The position numbers were made by a program, and so were the translations under genes. The notes below the pieces were generated by a model that was not told where the DNA came from, ran no database searches, and was given only the letters and a program-made list of their open reading frames with translations. Of a DNA stretch of 64,000 bases, positions 18,496 through 28,597 are shown piece after piece. How positions within the stretch are numbered: position 1 is the stretch's first letter; each line of letters starts with the position of its first letter. Origin of the DNA: Paenibacillus sp. PL91 (GTDB lineage: Bacteria > Bacillota > Bacilli > Paenibacillales > Paenibacillaceae); the NCBI RefSeq assembly GCF_012935325.2, contig NZ_JABBYG020000001.1, positions 868,001-932,000 on the forward strand, written 5' to 3'.

Positions 18496-19602
18496 ATGGT
18501 TGAAAAAGGAAAAATAACCGCGCTGCAAATGGGCATTATGATGTATCCGACCATCATTGCTACCGCCATCCTCATTGTGCCAGGCATTACGGCGGAAAAG
18601 GCTCATCTTGACCTATGGGTTTCACCTATTTGGGCGTCGATTGTAGGCTATACGACTGTCTTGGTCATGTGTGCGTTGAACCGAATTTATCCGGAAGAGA
18701 CGATCATTCAATATATGAATCGCATCATTGGGCGAATTCCAGGCAAAGCCATCTCCTTCTTCATATTGGTTTTTTATTTGCATGTAACAGGGGTAATCAT
18801 CAAAGAGTACGCAGAGTTCATCTCGGGCGTGTTTTTGACTCGGACCCCTCTATTAGTCCTGATATCGAGCCTTACATTGGTATGCGCGTTTGCTGTCAGG
18901 TCTGGGATTGAAGTGGTGGCTAGGTTATCGGAATTAATCGTCCCCATTATTTTATTCATTGTTGTCCTTCTCATCATCTTGCTGCTTCCAAATCTTGAAA
19001 TAAGGAGAATGTTTCCGATGTTTGAGGATGGGATCATGCCTTCCATTAAAGGAGCTTTATCTCCTATGGGCTGGTTTAGCGAATTTGCGTTAATTACCTT
19101 TATGCTGCCTTTTCTTGTTAACCGCAAGAAAGGGCTGAAGATGGCCATGATGTCAATGTTCTTCGTTTCCTTTACCTTAGTAATGGTAAATTTCGTTCTC
19201 CTTTTCCTCGTTGGAGGAGGCGTTGCCAATATTCTGTATCCGTTCATGACTGCAATTCGGTACATAAGCATTGCCGATTTCTTCGAGCATGTTGAATCGC
19301 TCGTAATGGCAATCTGGGTAATGGGAGCATTTCTTAAAATATCAGTATTTTATTATTCATTGTCTCTAGGAACGGCACAATGGCTGAATGTGTCCAGCAT
19401 ACGTCATGTCGTTTTCCCCATAGGTATTCTTCTTGTACTGTTTACATATTGGACACCGCCTACATTGCCTGGGCTGTCACATTATCTCGGATCACTGCTT
19501 CCTTATATTTTAATGGGTTTTCAAACGGGACTTCCGCTGCTTCTGTTAATGATCGCTTACTTGCGTAGCCGGAGCATGAGAAAAAGGGTCGTGAACAAAT
19601 GA
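18496..19602 (+). CDS. gerKB: Spore germination permease, GerB/endospore family (GerKB-like)
   Basis: 368 residues with ten predicted membrane helices of the APC-superfamily spore germination permease type. The start ATG (18496) follows gerKA by 18 bp and has AGAAGGTGAGA upstream. Typical features are GIMMYPTIIATAILIVPGIT in helix 1, RIYPEETIIQYMNRIIG, and FHVTG-like FYLHVTGVIIKEYAEFI. It binds the germinant in GerBB/GerKB homologues (established). Overlaps gerKC by 4 bases (ATGA), so the two are translationally coupled. Confidence 0.93.
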   Translation: MVEKGKITALQMGIMMYPTIIATAILIVPGITAEKAHLDLWVSPIWASIVGYTTVLVMCALNRIYPEETIIQYMNRIIGRIPGKAISFFILVFYLHVTGVIIKEYAEFISGVFLTRTPLLVLISSLTLVCAFAVRSGIEVVARLSELIVPIILFIVVLLIILLLPNLEIRRMFPMFEDGIMPSIKGALSPMGWFSEFALITFMLPFLVNRKKGLKMAMMSMFFVSFTLVMVNFVLLFLVGGGVANILYPFMTAIRYISIADFFEHVESLVMAIWVMGAFLKISVFYYSLSLGTAQWLNVSSIRHVVFPIGILLVLFTYWTPPTLPGLSHYLGSLLPYILMGFQTGLPLLLLMIAYLRSRSMRKRVVNK

Positions 19603-20765
19603 TGCGAATCATATTCACTATGATGATAAGCATATGTCTGCTATTTCTTACAGGCTGTTGGGACCGCGTAGAAATAAATGACATTGCTTTGATTGAAGGA
19701 ATCGGCATCGATAAAGAAGATGGGCGATGGAGAATCAGTGCGCAAATTAACATTCCAAAATTATCTGAAGGCAGCCAAGGTACCGGAGGAAGAGATAGAA
19801 TAGAGAACATCGTTCGATACGGTGAGGCAAACACACTGGCTGAAGCTTTTGTAATTTTGCAAAGAAGGCTTCCCCGAAAAGTGTTTTGGGGGCACACTAA
19901 AGTAGTTATCTTTAGTGAAAAAATAGCATTGGAAGGTATCCGTGAAGGTGTTGATTTCTTGGCTCGTCATCCTCAGCCAAGGCCAAGAGCCTACATTTTT
20001 ATTAGTAAAGGAAATGCCAAAGAAATTTTAGAAATACACCCCGCATTGGAGCGAAGTACGACAGAGGTGCTGCGCGAATTAAGCAAGCAGAAGCAGGGTA
20101 TCGAGATCACACTGCTCGAATTAGTTGGATTATTGCCTCAACCTCCGTACAATTCAGCTATTCCTATTATTGAAACGCTGAGTCCGGCAGAGAAAAATAT
20201 CGATAACTTCGCGTATACAAAAAGCACTGCTCTTTTCCATAAAGATAAAATGGTTAGTGAACTCAATGAAAAGGTGAGTCGGGGCGTTCAATGGATCCGC
20301 AACGACATTCGTGATGACTTGTTCACCGTTGAGCCCAAAAATGCCGAAGGATCACTGATTGTTAGACTCCTTAGGAGCCATACGAAGCTTAAACCCAAGT
20401 ATGTTAACGGACAATGGAAGATGACTGTAAAAACGAAGGCGCAATTTGACGTGATAGAAAATGGCAGTCATTTAAAAATTAGCGATCCAAAAGAAATGAA
20501 GGTAGTGGAACAGCAATTAAAGAAGGATCTGATTGATCGAATGGATTATGCTCTTAAAGTGCTGCAGAAAGAAAAAAAAATAGATGTTTTAGGATTTGCC
20601 GAGGAATATCATCGCAGATATCCGAAGCAATGGAAAAAGGCCGCAAAGGATTGGAATGAAATATTTCCAAAAGTGGAGGTTTCCTATGACGTTAAAATAA
20701 CGATTCTGAGACAAGGGAAAACAAATGCTCCACAAGGTGTTCCACAGGATGAAGTAAAGAAATAA
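19599..20765 (+). CDS. gerKC: Spore germination lipoprotein, Ger(x)C family (GerKC-like)
   Basis: 388 residues. Signal peptide with lipobox LFLTGC (Cys about 19) and the family hallmark CWDRVEINDIALIEGIGID directly after it. Further Ger(x)C signatures are VFWGHTKVVIFSEKIA, GVDFLARHPQPRPRAYIFI and the C-terminal ILGFAEEYHRRYPKQWK-like segment. It is the lipid-anchored C subunit that completes the receptor with gerKA and gerKB. The start overlaps the gerKB stop. Confidence 0.94.
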   Translation: MMRIIFTMMISICLLFLTGCWDRVEINDIALIEGIGIDKEDGRWRISAQINIPKLSEGSQGTGGRDRIENIVRYGEANTLAEAFVILQRRLPRKVFWGHTKVVIFSEKIALEGIREGVDFLARHPQPRPRAYIFISKGNAKEILEIHPALERSTTEVLRELSKQKQGIEITLLELVGLLPQPPYNSAIPIIETLSPAEKNIDNFAYTKSTALFHKDKMVSELNEKVSRGVQWIRNDIRDDLFTVEPKNAEGSLIVRLLRSHTKLKPKYVNGQWKMTVKTKAQFDVIENGSHLKISDPKEMKVVEQQLKKDLIDRMDYALKVLQKEKKIDVLGFAEEYHRRYPKQWKKAAKDWNEIFPKVEVSYDVKITILRQGKTNAPQGVPQDEVKK

Positions 20766-20908
20766 TAGAGTTGGTCAATACGTTCGTTCACCAACAAGAA
20801 GTATTTTCGAGGGGTAATTCCCTCTTATGTAAGACTACTTCATATTAGGGTTGATTATCCCCTGTAGTCGACATATGCTTATCTTATATTGATGCTGGAG
20901 GGAATCAT

Positions 20909-21673
20909 ATGGAGTTAACCGTCATGTCTTTTAATCTGCGCATTCATGTCGAGGAGGACGGGGAGAATGCCTGGCCTAATCGGATCGAATCGGCTGCGAA
21001 TGCCATTCTGGCTTCTGGGGCAGCTGTCGTAGGCACGCAAGAAGGAAGCTTGCCTATGCTGGAGAGCTTGAGTGCCTTGCTGCCAGGCTACGAATGGATA
21101 GGAGAGGGCCGGCTGGGAGGCGTAGAAGGGGAATATTGCGCGATTTTCTATCAAAGCAGTATGCTGAAGCCGATTGAGAGCGGCACATTTGGATTGTCCG
21201 AGCAGCCGGAGCAGCTTGGATTTATGAGCTGGAATACTGCATGTCCGCGCATATGTACATGGATGAGGCTGCAGCATGCGGAAGGGGCGGAATGCCTCAT
21301 CTTCAATACGCACCTCGACCATATTAGCGAGGAAGCAAGAATTAATGGCGCAATGCTTATCGTGGACAGAATGAATATGGACGGAGCGACCTCTGCCATT
21401 CTAACAGGCGACTTTAACTGCGAGCCAGAGAGCAGGACGATTGAAATCCTCAATCAGACTGGGCTGCAACATACTTACAATGCTTTGTATGAGTCAACCC
21501 CTGGCTGTACATATCATGGATTTATAGGTGGTGACGATGGCGAGCCGATCGATTATATTTTCGTAACACCGCAAATCAGCATCATGACGGCTCAAGTCGA
21601 CAAGCGAAAGTACAACGATAGATATCCATCGGATCATTATCCGATTGCGGCAACCCTTCAAATACAGCCATAA
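20909..21673 (+). CDS. Endonuclease/exonuclease/phosphatase family protein
   Basis: 254 residues. All core motifs of the EEP fold are in order: MSFNLRI, GTQEG, NTHLDH, LTGDFNCEP, DYIFV and SDHYPI at the C-terminus (Asn/Asp/His catalytic and metal ligands). No signal peptide. Such short cytoplasmic members are often annotated phosphodiesterase or inositol-phosphatase-like; the substrate is unknown. GGAGGGAAT precedes the ATG. Transcribed alone and followed by a strong terminator. Confidence 0.9.
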   Translation: MELTVMSFNLRIHVEEDGENAWPNRIESAANAILASGAAVVGTQEGSLPMLESLSALLPGYEWIGEGRLGGVEGEYCAIFYQSSMLKPIESGTFGLSEQPEQLGFMSWNTACPRICTWMRLQHAEGAECLIFNTHLDHISEEARINGAMLIVDRMNMDGATSAILTGDFNCEPESRTIEILNQTGLQHTYNALYESTPGCTYHGFIGGDDGEPIDYIFVTPQISIMTAQVDKRKYNDRYPSDHYPIAATLQIQP

Positions 21674-21682
21674 AACATAGAG

Positions 21683-21726
21683 AATGGACATCCGTTTATA
21701 TCAAGAGACGGGATGTCCATTTTTTA
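21683..21726. terminator. Intrinsic terminator
   Basis: AATGGACATCC (21683-21693) pairs with GGATGTCCATT (21711-21721), with a T-tract overlapping the 3' arm; lies between convergent genes. Confidence 0.88.
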
Positions 21727-21741
21727 TTTCACTGTAAGAGT

Positions 21742-22506
21742 TTAACTTGAAATGGACTGAAAACAGTCCTTCACAGCCTTAATTACGATTTCGGGTTCCG
21801 ATATTTGAGGAAAATGTCCGCTGTTTGGGGCTATGATTTGTGTTGCTTGAGTGCTTAGTCGGAGAAAATCTTTTTGGTTATCCATACGCTGCTTATGTAC
21901 TTCCATTGGCATGAACCATTTATTCGGTTGTTTCCCGCCAGTAACAACATATAAAGGAATATTCGGGAAGGGGTTCGCACGTTGAATTTGCTCGACTGTT
22001 TCGTTGACGTGATGTACTTCTTTGAATTTGTTGGTTTTTGAAAATGAATCGAACATGCCGAGCATCTTGTTTATCGTCTGAATGAACTTCCCTTGGTGCT
22101 GGTTGAGAAGCAAGTCATTCGGATGGCTGGCTTCCAACAAAACGACGCCAATCACTTCTTCGGAGTAAAGTCTAGCGAATAGATTGGCATAGTAGCCGCC
22201 TAAAGAGTGACCCACTAATAGATATGGCGGTCTTATTTGTAAAGCATTCAACATTTCCTTTAAAGACTCAACGATTGCGATCCCTTGCTGCGGTTCTGAT
22301 GGCATATCGCTGCCGCTGATTCCGAAACGATTATAGGCAACTACCGAGCTGAACTCGGCAAGCTTTGGCATAATTTTATACCAGCCTTCCAGCGGCCCAC
22401 CACCTCCATTAATCAATATAATAGGGGGGCCTCCATTTCCGGCAGTTATGTATTCCAATTTGCCTTTCTGAACGCTAATTTTTTGTTTGCGAGGTAATCC
22501 TACCAC
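21742..22506 (-). CDS. Alpha/beta hydrolase
   Basis: 254 residues from GTG at 22506, which has TAGGAGG at proper spacing; the upstream TTG at 22512 abuts the ribosome-binding site. Motifs: oxyanion-hole region LINGGGGPLEGW, nucleophile elbow VGHSLGGYYANLFA, catalytic His in NSGHFPQ. The usual HG pair before the oxyanion hole is replaced by NGGGG, a variant found in some hydrolases. Cytoplasmic, monocistronic. Substrate unknown. Confidence 0.88.
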   Translation of the reverse strand: MVGLPRKQKISVQKGKLEYITAGNGGPPIILINGGGGPLEGWYKIMPKLAEFSSVVAYNRFGISGSDMPSEPQQGIAIVESLKEMLNALQIRPPYLLVGHSLGGYYANLFARLYSEEVIGVVLLEASHPNDLLLNQHQGKFIQTINKMLGMFDSFSKTNKFKEVHHVNETVEQIQRANPFPNIPLYVVTGGKQPNKWFMPMEVHKQRMDNQKDFLRLSTQATQIIAPNSGHFPQISEPEIVIKAVKDCFQSISS

Positions 22507-22961
22507 TTTCAATCCTCCTAGGTTTCACGTTGATTACATAACATCGCCGATTTGGTCGAGAGAATGATTAAGAACTCGGCATATTATACGCTACTAGATG
22601 AATTCGGTTTCTCCTAAACTATTCCAGTTGAATCCCCCGAAATAGGCTCTTTATCGACAAACTCCCTTCAATCATAACCCAATTCGCTGACGGCAGCATG
22701 CAAGATCTATGAGTCCTAATCTATAGATTTTATTAATTTCTATTTTACTGGTTCTTATTTGATACTTATATGTTTTTTCATAACAGTATGCTAGAGGAAT
22801 GTTCTCGATTATCCTCCTGAATAGAAGGATGAAAACGATTATATTTATTCAAAAAAACGTTTGACAGCATTTGGGTATCGTTATAACATGCATATATGAA
22901 CCAAATGTGAACCAGTTAATTGAATTAACCTTGGTGGATCGGACAGAGAGGAGCAAGTTTG
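22507..22961. promoter_or_regulatory. Long AT-rich divergent regulatory region
   Basis: 455 bases without a gene. The right part holds TTGACA at 22861-22866 with a TATAAC/TAACAT candidate -10 (22882-22889), a direct repeat GAACCA-N5-GAACCA (22898-22914), and a 15-base palindrome GTTAATTGAATTAAC (22915-22929) just downstream. These are suitable sites for control of the MDR dehydrogenase/secreted-protein pair, perhaps by the GntR-type regulator encoded at 28598. The left 300 bases show no further structure I can support. Confidence 0.55.
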
Positions 22962-24020
22962 ATGAAAGCTGTAATTTCACTGAAAGGCAAGATTGAAATT
23001 ATTGAATTGGAGGAACCCTCCGCCGGAGCAAACGATGTGTTGGTCGAAACTTGCTATTCCGCAATCAGCTCAGGAACGGAATTGCTCTTGAATAGCATGC
23101 TGATCGAGCATGCGATTCCACTTGGATACAGCGCTATGGGAGTCGTGAAGGAAATCGGGGAGGGCATATCACATTTGAGGAGAGGGCAAAGGGTTGCCTG
23201 CTATGGTTCACCTTATGTCAGACATGCGGAACTACTCGCTGTTCCGAAGCATCTAGTCGTTGCACTGCCTGATGAATGCCATTCATCAGAAGCGGCCTTC
23301 GTTGGAATCGGCGCGATTGCCATTCATGCGCTGCGGCAGGCAGATTTGCGATTTGGGGAAACGGTTGTTGTGATTGGACTCGGCATACTAGGTCAAATCG
23401 CGGGTCAAATTGCAGAAGCATCCGGCTATAGGCTGATCGGCTTCGATCTGCTCGCGGAACGCTGCGAGAAGCTTTCTGAAGCTGGCGCTGCAAATGTGTA
23501 TAACTCAGCAAAAGAGGTTCAATGCGCCATTGATTTCATTACGCAGCAGCAAGGGGCGGATGCGGTCATTATTTGCGCGAATGGCGCTAATGCGGGAATC
23601 ATCGACCAGGCTCTTCATTGGATTCGGGATAGAGGTAAAATCGTCATTGTCGGCGATGTGAAGATGGATTTCGACAGGGAGGTGATGTTTGCCAAAGAGG
23701 CTCAAATGCTCATTTCGCGTGCTGGCGGTCCAGGGCGATATGACGAAACCTATGAACGCAAGGCAGTTGATTATCCGATCGGTTACGTAAGGTGGACGGA
23801 AGGCCGAAATATGGCAGAGTTTATTCGCCTCCTCGCGGAAAGGCGAATTTCCGTTCAGATGCTAATTACCCATGAGATGGATTTACCATCATTGTCGGAG
23901 GCATACGAGCTGCTTCGCGAGTCTCCGCGAGACGTGCTTGGCATTCTTGTTGATTACGGGAAGGAGCAAGCTAGTGATACAAGGATGACCGTATTAAAAA
24001 CGATACCAGGAGGCTGTTGA
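22962..24020 (+). CDS. MDR-superfamily (alcohol dehydrogenase-like) oxidoreductase lacking zinc ligands
   Basis: 352 residues from ATG at 22962 (AGAGAGGAG upstream). GroES-like N-terminal domain followed by a Rossmann fold with [17 protein letters not shown] and an acidic residue (GFDLL) at the end of the second strand, implying NAD(H). The usual catalytic-zinc Cys and the GHE His are replaced ([10 protein letters not shown] and GYSAMGVV) and no four-Cys structural zinc lobe is present, so it is probably a zinc-independent member related to the sugar/bacteriochlorophyllide-type dehydrogenases. Its stop lies 2 bases before the start of the next, very large gene. Confidence 0.8.
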   Translation: MKAVISLKGKIEIIELEEPSAGANDVLVETCYSAISSGTELLLNSMLIEHAIPLGYSAMGVVKEIGEGISHLRRGQRVACYGSPYVRHAELLAVPKHLVVALPDECHSSEAAFVGIGAIAIHALRQADLRFGETVVVIGLGILGQIAGQIAEASGYRLIGFDLLAERCEKLSEAGAANVYNSAKEVQCAIDFITQQQGADAVIICANGANAGIIDQALHWIRDRGKIVIVGDVKMDFDREVMFAKEAQMLISRAGGPGRYDETYERKAVDYPIGYVRWTEGRNMAEFIRLLAERRISVQMLITHEMDLPSLSEAYELLRESPRDVLGILVDYGKEQASDTRMTVLKTIPGGC

Positions 24021-24022
24021 GA

Positions 24023-27000
24023 ATGTGGATAGCAATGGTTGGAAAAATGACTTTTCCTAAATGGATATGCGGGGTTTTAGCCTTCCTATGTTTAGCTCTC
24101 CTACTGCCCTCGAACGTATGGGCTGCCAACACAGCAGAGGCGCTAGAGGTTCCTAACTCCGGATTCGAACAAGAGCTTGTCTCGGTTAAAATCCCAAGCT
24201 GGAACTATTATTCCAGCGGTATACAAAGCGGTCTTTCGCTGTCGGAAACGACGAAGTACGAGGGAGTCAGAAGTCTGAAAATCGTAAAGGCGACAGGAAG
24301 TGCGCCGCTTGGAGCTGAAAGCGTAAAGCTGCCTGTTACACCCGGGAAAACATACGAGGCGGCAATTCGGATGAACGTTGAGAGCCATACCGGAGCTCCG
24401 GCGCTCTGGATTCGCTGGTATGGAGGCACGGGGCAGCCCTTGAACAAGCAAGCGACCTATTCGCTTGCAGCACCGCCTTTAAACAAATGGCTTGATATCC
24501 ATGTGAATGGGATCGCGCCACCCGATGCCGCCTATGCAACCATTTTCGTTTATGCTTCTACGGGTACAGCTATGACGGGTTACGCAGACGATGCCCGGTT
24601 CAACCTTGTTGCCGAGCAGATAGCGGTTGTGAACCCTGGATTTGAAGACCCTTCCACCGGAACGGCGATTCCCGGGTGGGGAGTATTTCCCGGCTCTCCG
24701 CCTAGTTCCGTGACCTTAAGCAAGGCGGAGCAAAACAGCGGCCTGTCAAGCCTTCTGATCGAGGACACCAGCAGCTTGCTTCCCGCGGGAATAAGTACCC
24801 AAGCCATAAGCATTCAACCAGACGGTTTGTATGAAGCGAAAGCAAGCGTTTATTTAGCTTCTGGTGGAAGCGTTATCATGTATATTAAATATTACGATAA
24901 CTCGGGCGCTGAAGCCGGCGTATCCTCCGTACAGTTCGCTAGTCCACTCCAAACGTGGAAAACCATGAAAGTGGAAGGGATAGTTCCGTTGGAAGCGAGG
25001 ACGGCGAAAATATTGCTGTACTCGGGCACGGGAGCACTTAGCAAAGCCTATTTCGATGATGTCTCTTTTGCATTGAAAGAAAATGAGACGCTAACGCTTC
25101 CGCACCCTTATGGTCAGCCCGTGAATTTAGGAAAAGCGACGCTTGCCTCGTTAACGTTAGGAGGTGCGATAGGAAACGGCCAGCTTTATTTCGTAGCTAA
25201 CGGCGCACCTGGAACGTTCTATGCGGTCGATGCAGTTTCGGGGAATGTCATTTTCTCAAAAGAAGTTCCCGGAACGACGGAAACATGGGCGGTTACAGTA
25301 GGATCGGACAATAACGTCTATTTTTCCGCTACGAGCAATCGTACGCTGTGGAAATACGACCCAATCGCAAAAGAAATATCAGTGGTTGGTGATAACCCTT
25401 CCGAAAATTTCGTATGGGATTTGGATTCGAGCTTTGACGGCATCATTTACGGTTCAACCTATCCGAACGCCGAAATATTTAGTTACAATACGCAAAATGG
25501 GGAGTTTATTGACCTTGGCAATATGTATGAGGACCAGGAATATGTTCGGGGGAGTGGGGTTACCGATCATTATTTGTATGCCGGCATAGGCGCATTCAAA
25601 CATTTGGTCCGCGTTGACAGAAGCAGTGGGGAAAAAATGGAGATTCCGCTTCCGTTTGCAGGGAATGAAGGCTTCGTGAGCAACATCTGGGCTTACAACG
25701 GCATTTTGTATGTTGCGCACGGTACTTCTCTCGCGATCTTGGATGAGGATACCTTCGACGTTAAATATGAATTTGCTTATACGGACTCCAAAGCGTTCGA
25801 TGGCATTATCTCGCCGCCTTCTCCTTATGATTCCAACCTCCTTTATTACCGCAATAAATATTCGAATACCTTATGGACTTATAACGCCGCAACAAATACG
25901 GCTGGACCAGTTACTCCCGAAATCGAGCTTCCAGAAAATTCGAGCAGAGCGTTTAACTGGATCACATTGCCAAACGGCAGCCAAGTGCTCGCTACGTTGT
26001 ACGAGAACGGAAAATATACGCTATTTAACCCACAGGATCATTCCTTGCAAACCATCCAAGTTCCGATGGCTAGAAGCGGCGTCAATATTCAGAGTCTTGC
26101 AATGGGACCGGATGCCAATCTATATCTAGGTGGCTTCATTGATGGGTTGAGCGTATTCAAAGAGTCTGCGCAAACCTATGAGGTGCAAGCATCAGCTCCC
26201 GAATCTCCGCACCAAGTCGAGGAAATCGGCTTTTTGAACGGCAAAGCTTATTTTGGAGCGTACGGGGGCGCACGGATTTATAGCTACGATTCCAGCCAGC
26301 CTTATCATTATGAAAATCTGGCTTGGGATAATCCTAAGCTCGTTTATACGATCCCCGATTCGCAAGACCGTCCTTACGCTTTCGCTTCAGGTGATAATAA
26401 ATTGTTTATCGGAACGATTCCGGTCTACGGGCAGCTCGGGGGAAGCTTAACCATCTTTAATGAGGAAGCCGATCAGTGGACGACTCATCGGAATGTTGTA
26501 AACGATCAAAGCATAATCTCACTCGCTTACAAAGAAGGAATCGTTTTCGGAGGCACCTCGATCGAAGGCGGGCTCGGCACTGCTAGTTCTGCCGTGAAAG
26601 CCAAATTGTTCAAATGGGATGCTGCCGCTGGCATTAAGCTCGATGAGATTGATCCGGACATTCCCGGCCTGCCTACCCCCAAATTGCTCGGTGGTTTGTC
26701 TTTTGGCCCAGACGGCATGCTATGGGGAGCTGCTTGGGGAGAAGATGCGGAAGGTGGAACAACATTTGCAATCTATGCAATGAATCCAAGCACATACAAG
26801 ATCGTAAAGAGCAAGCTAATCTACCCGAATGCGAACGTCGGCAACACGTGGCGATCCTTCTATTTGCGCTGGGGTCAAGATGGCCTGCTCTATACAACCA
26901 TCGCCCGATTTGTGACTGTAATTGATCCTGTAACGCTAAAATCACGTAAGCTCGTGGATGCGCAAACGAACTTGCTCGACATCGGCACAGATGGCAGCCT

Positions 27001-28498
27001 ATATTACACTTCGGGGCCTACATTGTTCAGGCTGCCGGTTCCGCTTGCTTCAGCTTCGATTTCTATGAATAAAACTAGCCTGAAAGAAGGGGAAAGCGAA
27101 TCGGTTCTGAGCGCTGGCATTTTGGCAAATGGTCGCGAAGCTATTATGGCAGGCAGTGCGATATCGTTTACTAGCAGCGATCAGGACGTGCTGAACGTTC
27201 AGAATGGGAAGGCTCTAGCGCTCAAGCCAGGAAAGGCGAATATTTATGCAGATATTACCTTAGGCGGCAAGAAAATACGAACAAATACGATCGAGGTTAC
27301 GGTAACGCTAGCACAGGCTGAGCCAGCCTTCACTGCAGATATAATAACTCCGACTAACGTTAATGTCACCGTGTATATTAGCTATCCTACCGATGCGGCT
27401 TTGAAAGAATTCAAGCTGGGCGCTAACGGCACTTGGACCGTATACAAGGATCCTATCATCGTCTCCAGTAACGATATCCTGTTCGCAAGAAGCTCAGATT
27501 CCGATGGGAACCTCTCGAGCGTAACCAGCTTTGAGATAAGCAATATAGACAAAACAGCACCCGTAACTATCGCGAGCCTAACCCCTTCGCAATCGGACGG
27601 ACCGAACGGTTCGTATGCAGGTCCAGTCACGTTAACGCTTAATGGAGCGGATAATTTATCGGGCGTGCAGGGGACCGTGTACAGTCTGGATAATGGGATA
27701 ACATGGCAGCAGTATGCATCACCCATTTCCTTCAACAAGCAAGGCCAGTATAATATTCACTTTAAGTCGACGGATTCAGCAGGGAATACCGAAGCCTCGC
27801 AATCGGTTAGCTTTGTGGTGGCGGCCACAACCGTCAGCGTTCAGCTTAAGGACAGCAGTGGAAATCCGTTAAGCGGTGGAGAAGTCGCTTATTATGACGG
27901 GGAATGGAAAAGCTTCGGCGTGACGGATGCAAATGGACAAATCAGCAAATCGTTGCCGAGCAAAAGCTATGCTTTCGCTATGACTTATGAAGGGACTCGC
28001 AAGCAATTAACGCAAAATACAGGAACGGACGCAGTTGTTGTTTTCCAGACCGTCAACGTCAGGCTTCAGCTCAAGGATAGTCTCGGCAATCCGCTGGATG
28101 CTGGCACAGCAAGCTATTACGCAGGAAGCTGGAGAGCCATTGGAGAAACGCAGGGCGGGGAGATCAGCAAAGAGCTGTTGCCTGGATCTTACACCTTCGA
28201 AATGAAATATGAAGGAACGCATACGCAGGTAGTGCAAAATACGGCAGATGACGCTGTCATTGTCTTTCGAACGATCAATGTTACATTGATGCTCAAAGAC
28301 TCACAGGGAAATCCTGTAGATAACGGATCGGCTAGCTACTATGCCGGAGGCTGGCGAAGCATTGGCAACACGAGCGGTGGCCAGATTACGAAGGAGCTGC
28401 TGCCTGGTTCTTATTCTTTTGCCATGACTTATGCTGGAACGTATAAGCAGTTATTAAGCGATATAGCGACAAACCCATTGATTACATTTCAAATTTAA
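24023..28498 (+). CDS. Large secreted multidomain protein: two CBM-like modules, beta-propeller-like core, Ig-like and triple C-terminal repeat
   Basis: 1,491 residues from ATG at 24023 (CAGGAGG 9 bases upstream, inside the previous gene's end). Signal peptide about 1-36 ([15 protein letters not shown]). Two jelly-roll carbohydrate-binding-like modules (each opening with NSGFEQ or NPGFED) occupy about 40-350. About 350-1010 is a series of propeller-type strands ([33 protein letters not shown]). Then a Big_2-like domain ([15 protein letters not shown]), an OmpL47-like module ([19 protein letters not shown]), and three copies of a 73-74-residue repeat. Likely surface or secreted and polysaccharide-associated; I see no catalytic motif. 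Coupled to the MDR dehydrogenase. Confidence 0.82.
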   Translation: MWIAMVGKMTFPKWICGVLAFLCLALLLPSNVWAANTAEALEVPNSGFEQELVSVKIPSWNYYSSGIQSGLSLSETTKYEGVRSLKIVKATGSAPLGAESVKLPVTPGKTYEAAIRMNVESHTGAPALWIRWYGGTGQPLNKQATYSLAAPPLNKWLDIHVNGIAPPDAAYATIFVYASTGTAMTGYADDARFNLVAEQIAVVNPGFEDPSTGTAIPGWGVFPGSPPSSVTLSKAEQNSGLSSLLIEDTSSLLPAGISTQAISIQPDGLYEAKASVYLASGGSVIMYIKYYDNSGAEAGVSSVQFASPLQTWKTMKVEGIVPLEARTAKILLYSGTGALSKAYFDDVSFALKENETLTLPHPYGQPVNLGKATLASLTLGGAIGNGQLYFVANGAPGTFYAVDAVSGNVIFSKEVPGTTETWAVTVGSDNNVYFSATSNRTLWKYDPIAKEISVVGDNPSENFVWDLDSSFDGIIYGSTYPNAEIFSYNTQNGEFIDLGNMYEDQEYVRGSGVTDHYLYAGIGAFKHLVRVDRSSGEKMEIPLPFAGNEGFVSNIWAYNGILYVAHGTSLAILDEDTFDVKYEFAYTDSKAFDGIISPPSPYDSNLLYYRNKYSNTLWTYNAATNTAGPVTPEIELPENSSRAFNWITLPNGSQVLATLYENGKYTLFNPQDHSLQTIQVPMARSGVNIQSLAMGPDANLYLGGFIDGLSVFKESAQTYEVQASAPESPHQVEEIGFLNGKAYFGAYGGARIYSYDSSQPYHYENLAWDNPKLVYTIPDSQDRPYAFASGDNKLFIGTIPVYGQLGGSLTIFNEEADQWTTHRNVVNDQSIISLAYKEGIVFGGTSIEGGLGTASSAVKAKLFKWDAAAGIKLDEIDPDIPGLPTPKLLGGLSFGPDGMLWGAAWGEDAEGGTTFAIYAMNPSTYKIVKSKLIYPNANVGNTWRSFYLRWGQDGLLYTTIARFVTVIDPVTLKSRKLVDAQTNLLDIGTDGSLYYTSGPTLFRLPVPLASASISMNKTSLKEGESESVLSAGILANGREAIMAGSAISFTSSDQDVLNVQNGKALALKPGKANIYADITLGGKKIRTNTIEVTVTLAQAEPAFTADIITPTNVNVTVYISYPTDAALKEFKLGANGTWTVYKDPIIVSSNDILFARSSDSDGNLSSVTSFEISNIDKTAPVTIASLTPSQSDGPNGSYAGPVTLTLNGADNLSGVQGTVYSLDNGITWQQYASPISFNKQGQYNIHFKSTDSAGNTEASQSVSFVVAATTVSVQLKDSSGNPLSGGEVAYYDGEWKSFGVTDANGQISKSLPSKSYAFAMTYEGTRKQLTQNTGTDAVVVFQTVNVRLQLKDSLGNPLDAGTASYYAGSWRAIGETQGGEISKELLPGSYTFEMKYEGTHTQVVQNTADDAVIVFRTINVTLMLKDSQGNPVDNGSASYYAGGWRSIGNTSGGQITKELLPGSYSFAMTYAGTYKQLLSDIATNPLITFQI
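27833..28495 (+). repeat. Three tandem 73-74-codon repeats in the secreted protein
   Basis: Units start at 27833, 28052 and 28274. Each begins with (V/I)xVxLxLKDSxGNP, contains YYxGxWxxxG and ends with a SYxFxMxYxGTxxQ motif. The third is the C-terminus of the protein. The DNA has diverged more than the protein, so the duplication is old and under selection for structure. Confidence 0.85.
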
Positions 28499-28549
28499 GC
28501 TTGTAGGCGATATAAGCGTTCAAGGCAGCATACAACTGAAGCGATTATT

Positions 28550-28591
28550 AAAAACGGGTAGAGGAGCGATGAGGCTCCTTTACCCGTTTTT
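28550..28591. terminator. Bidirectional intrinsic terminator
   Basis: AAAAACGGGTA and GGAGC pair with GCTCC and TACCCGTTTTT; A- and T-tracts on both sides; lies between convergent genes. Confidence 0.92.
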
Positions 28592-28597
28592 ACGATA

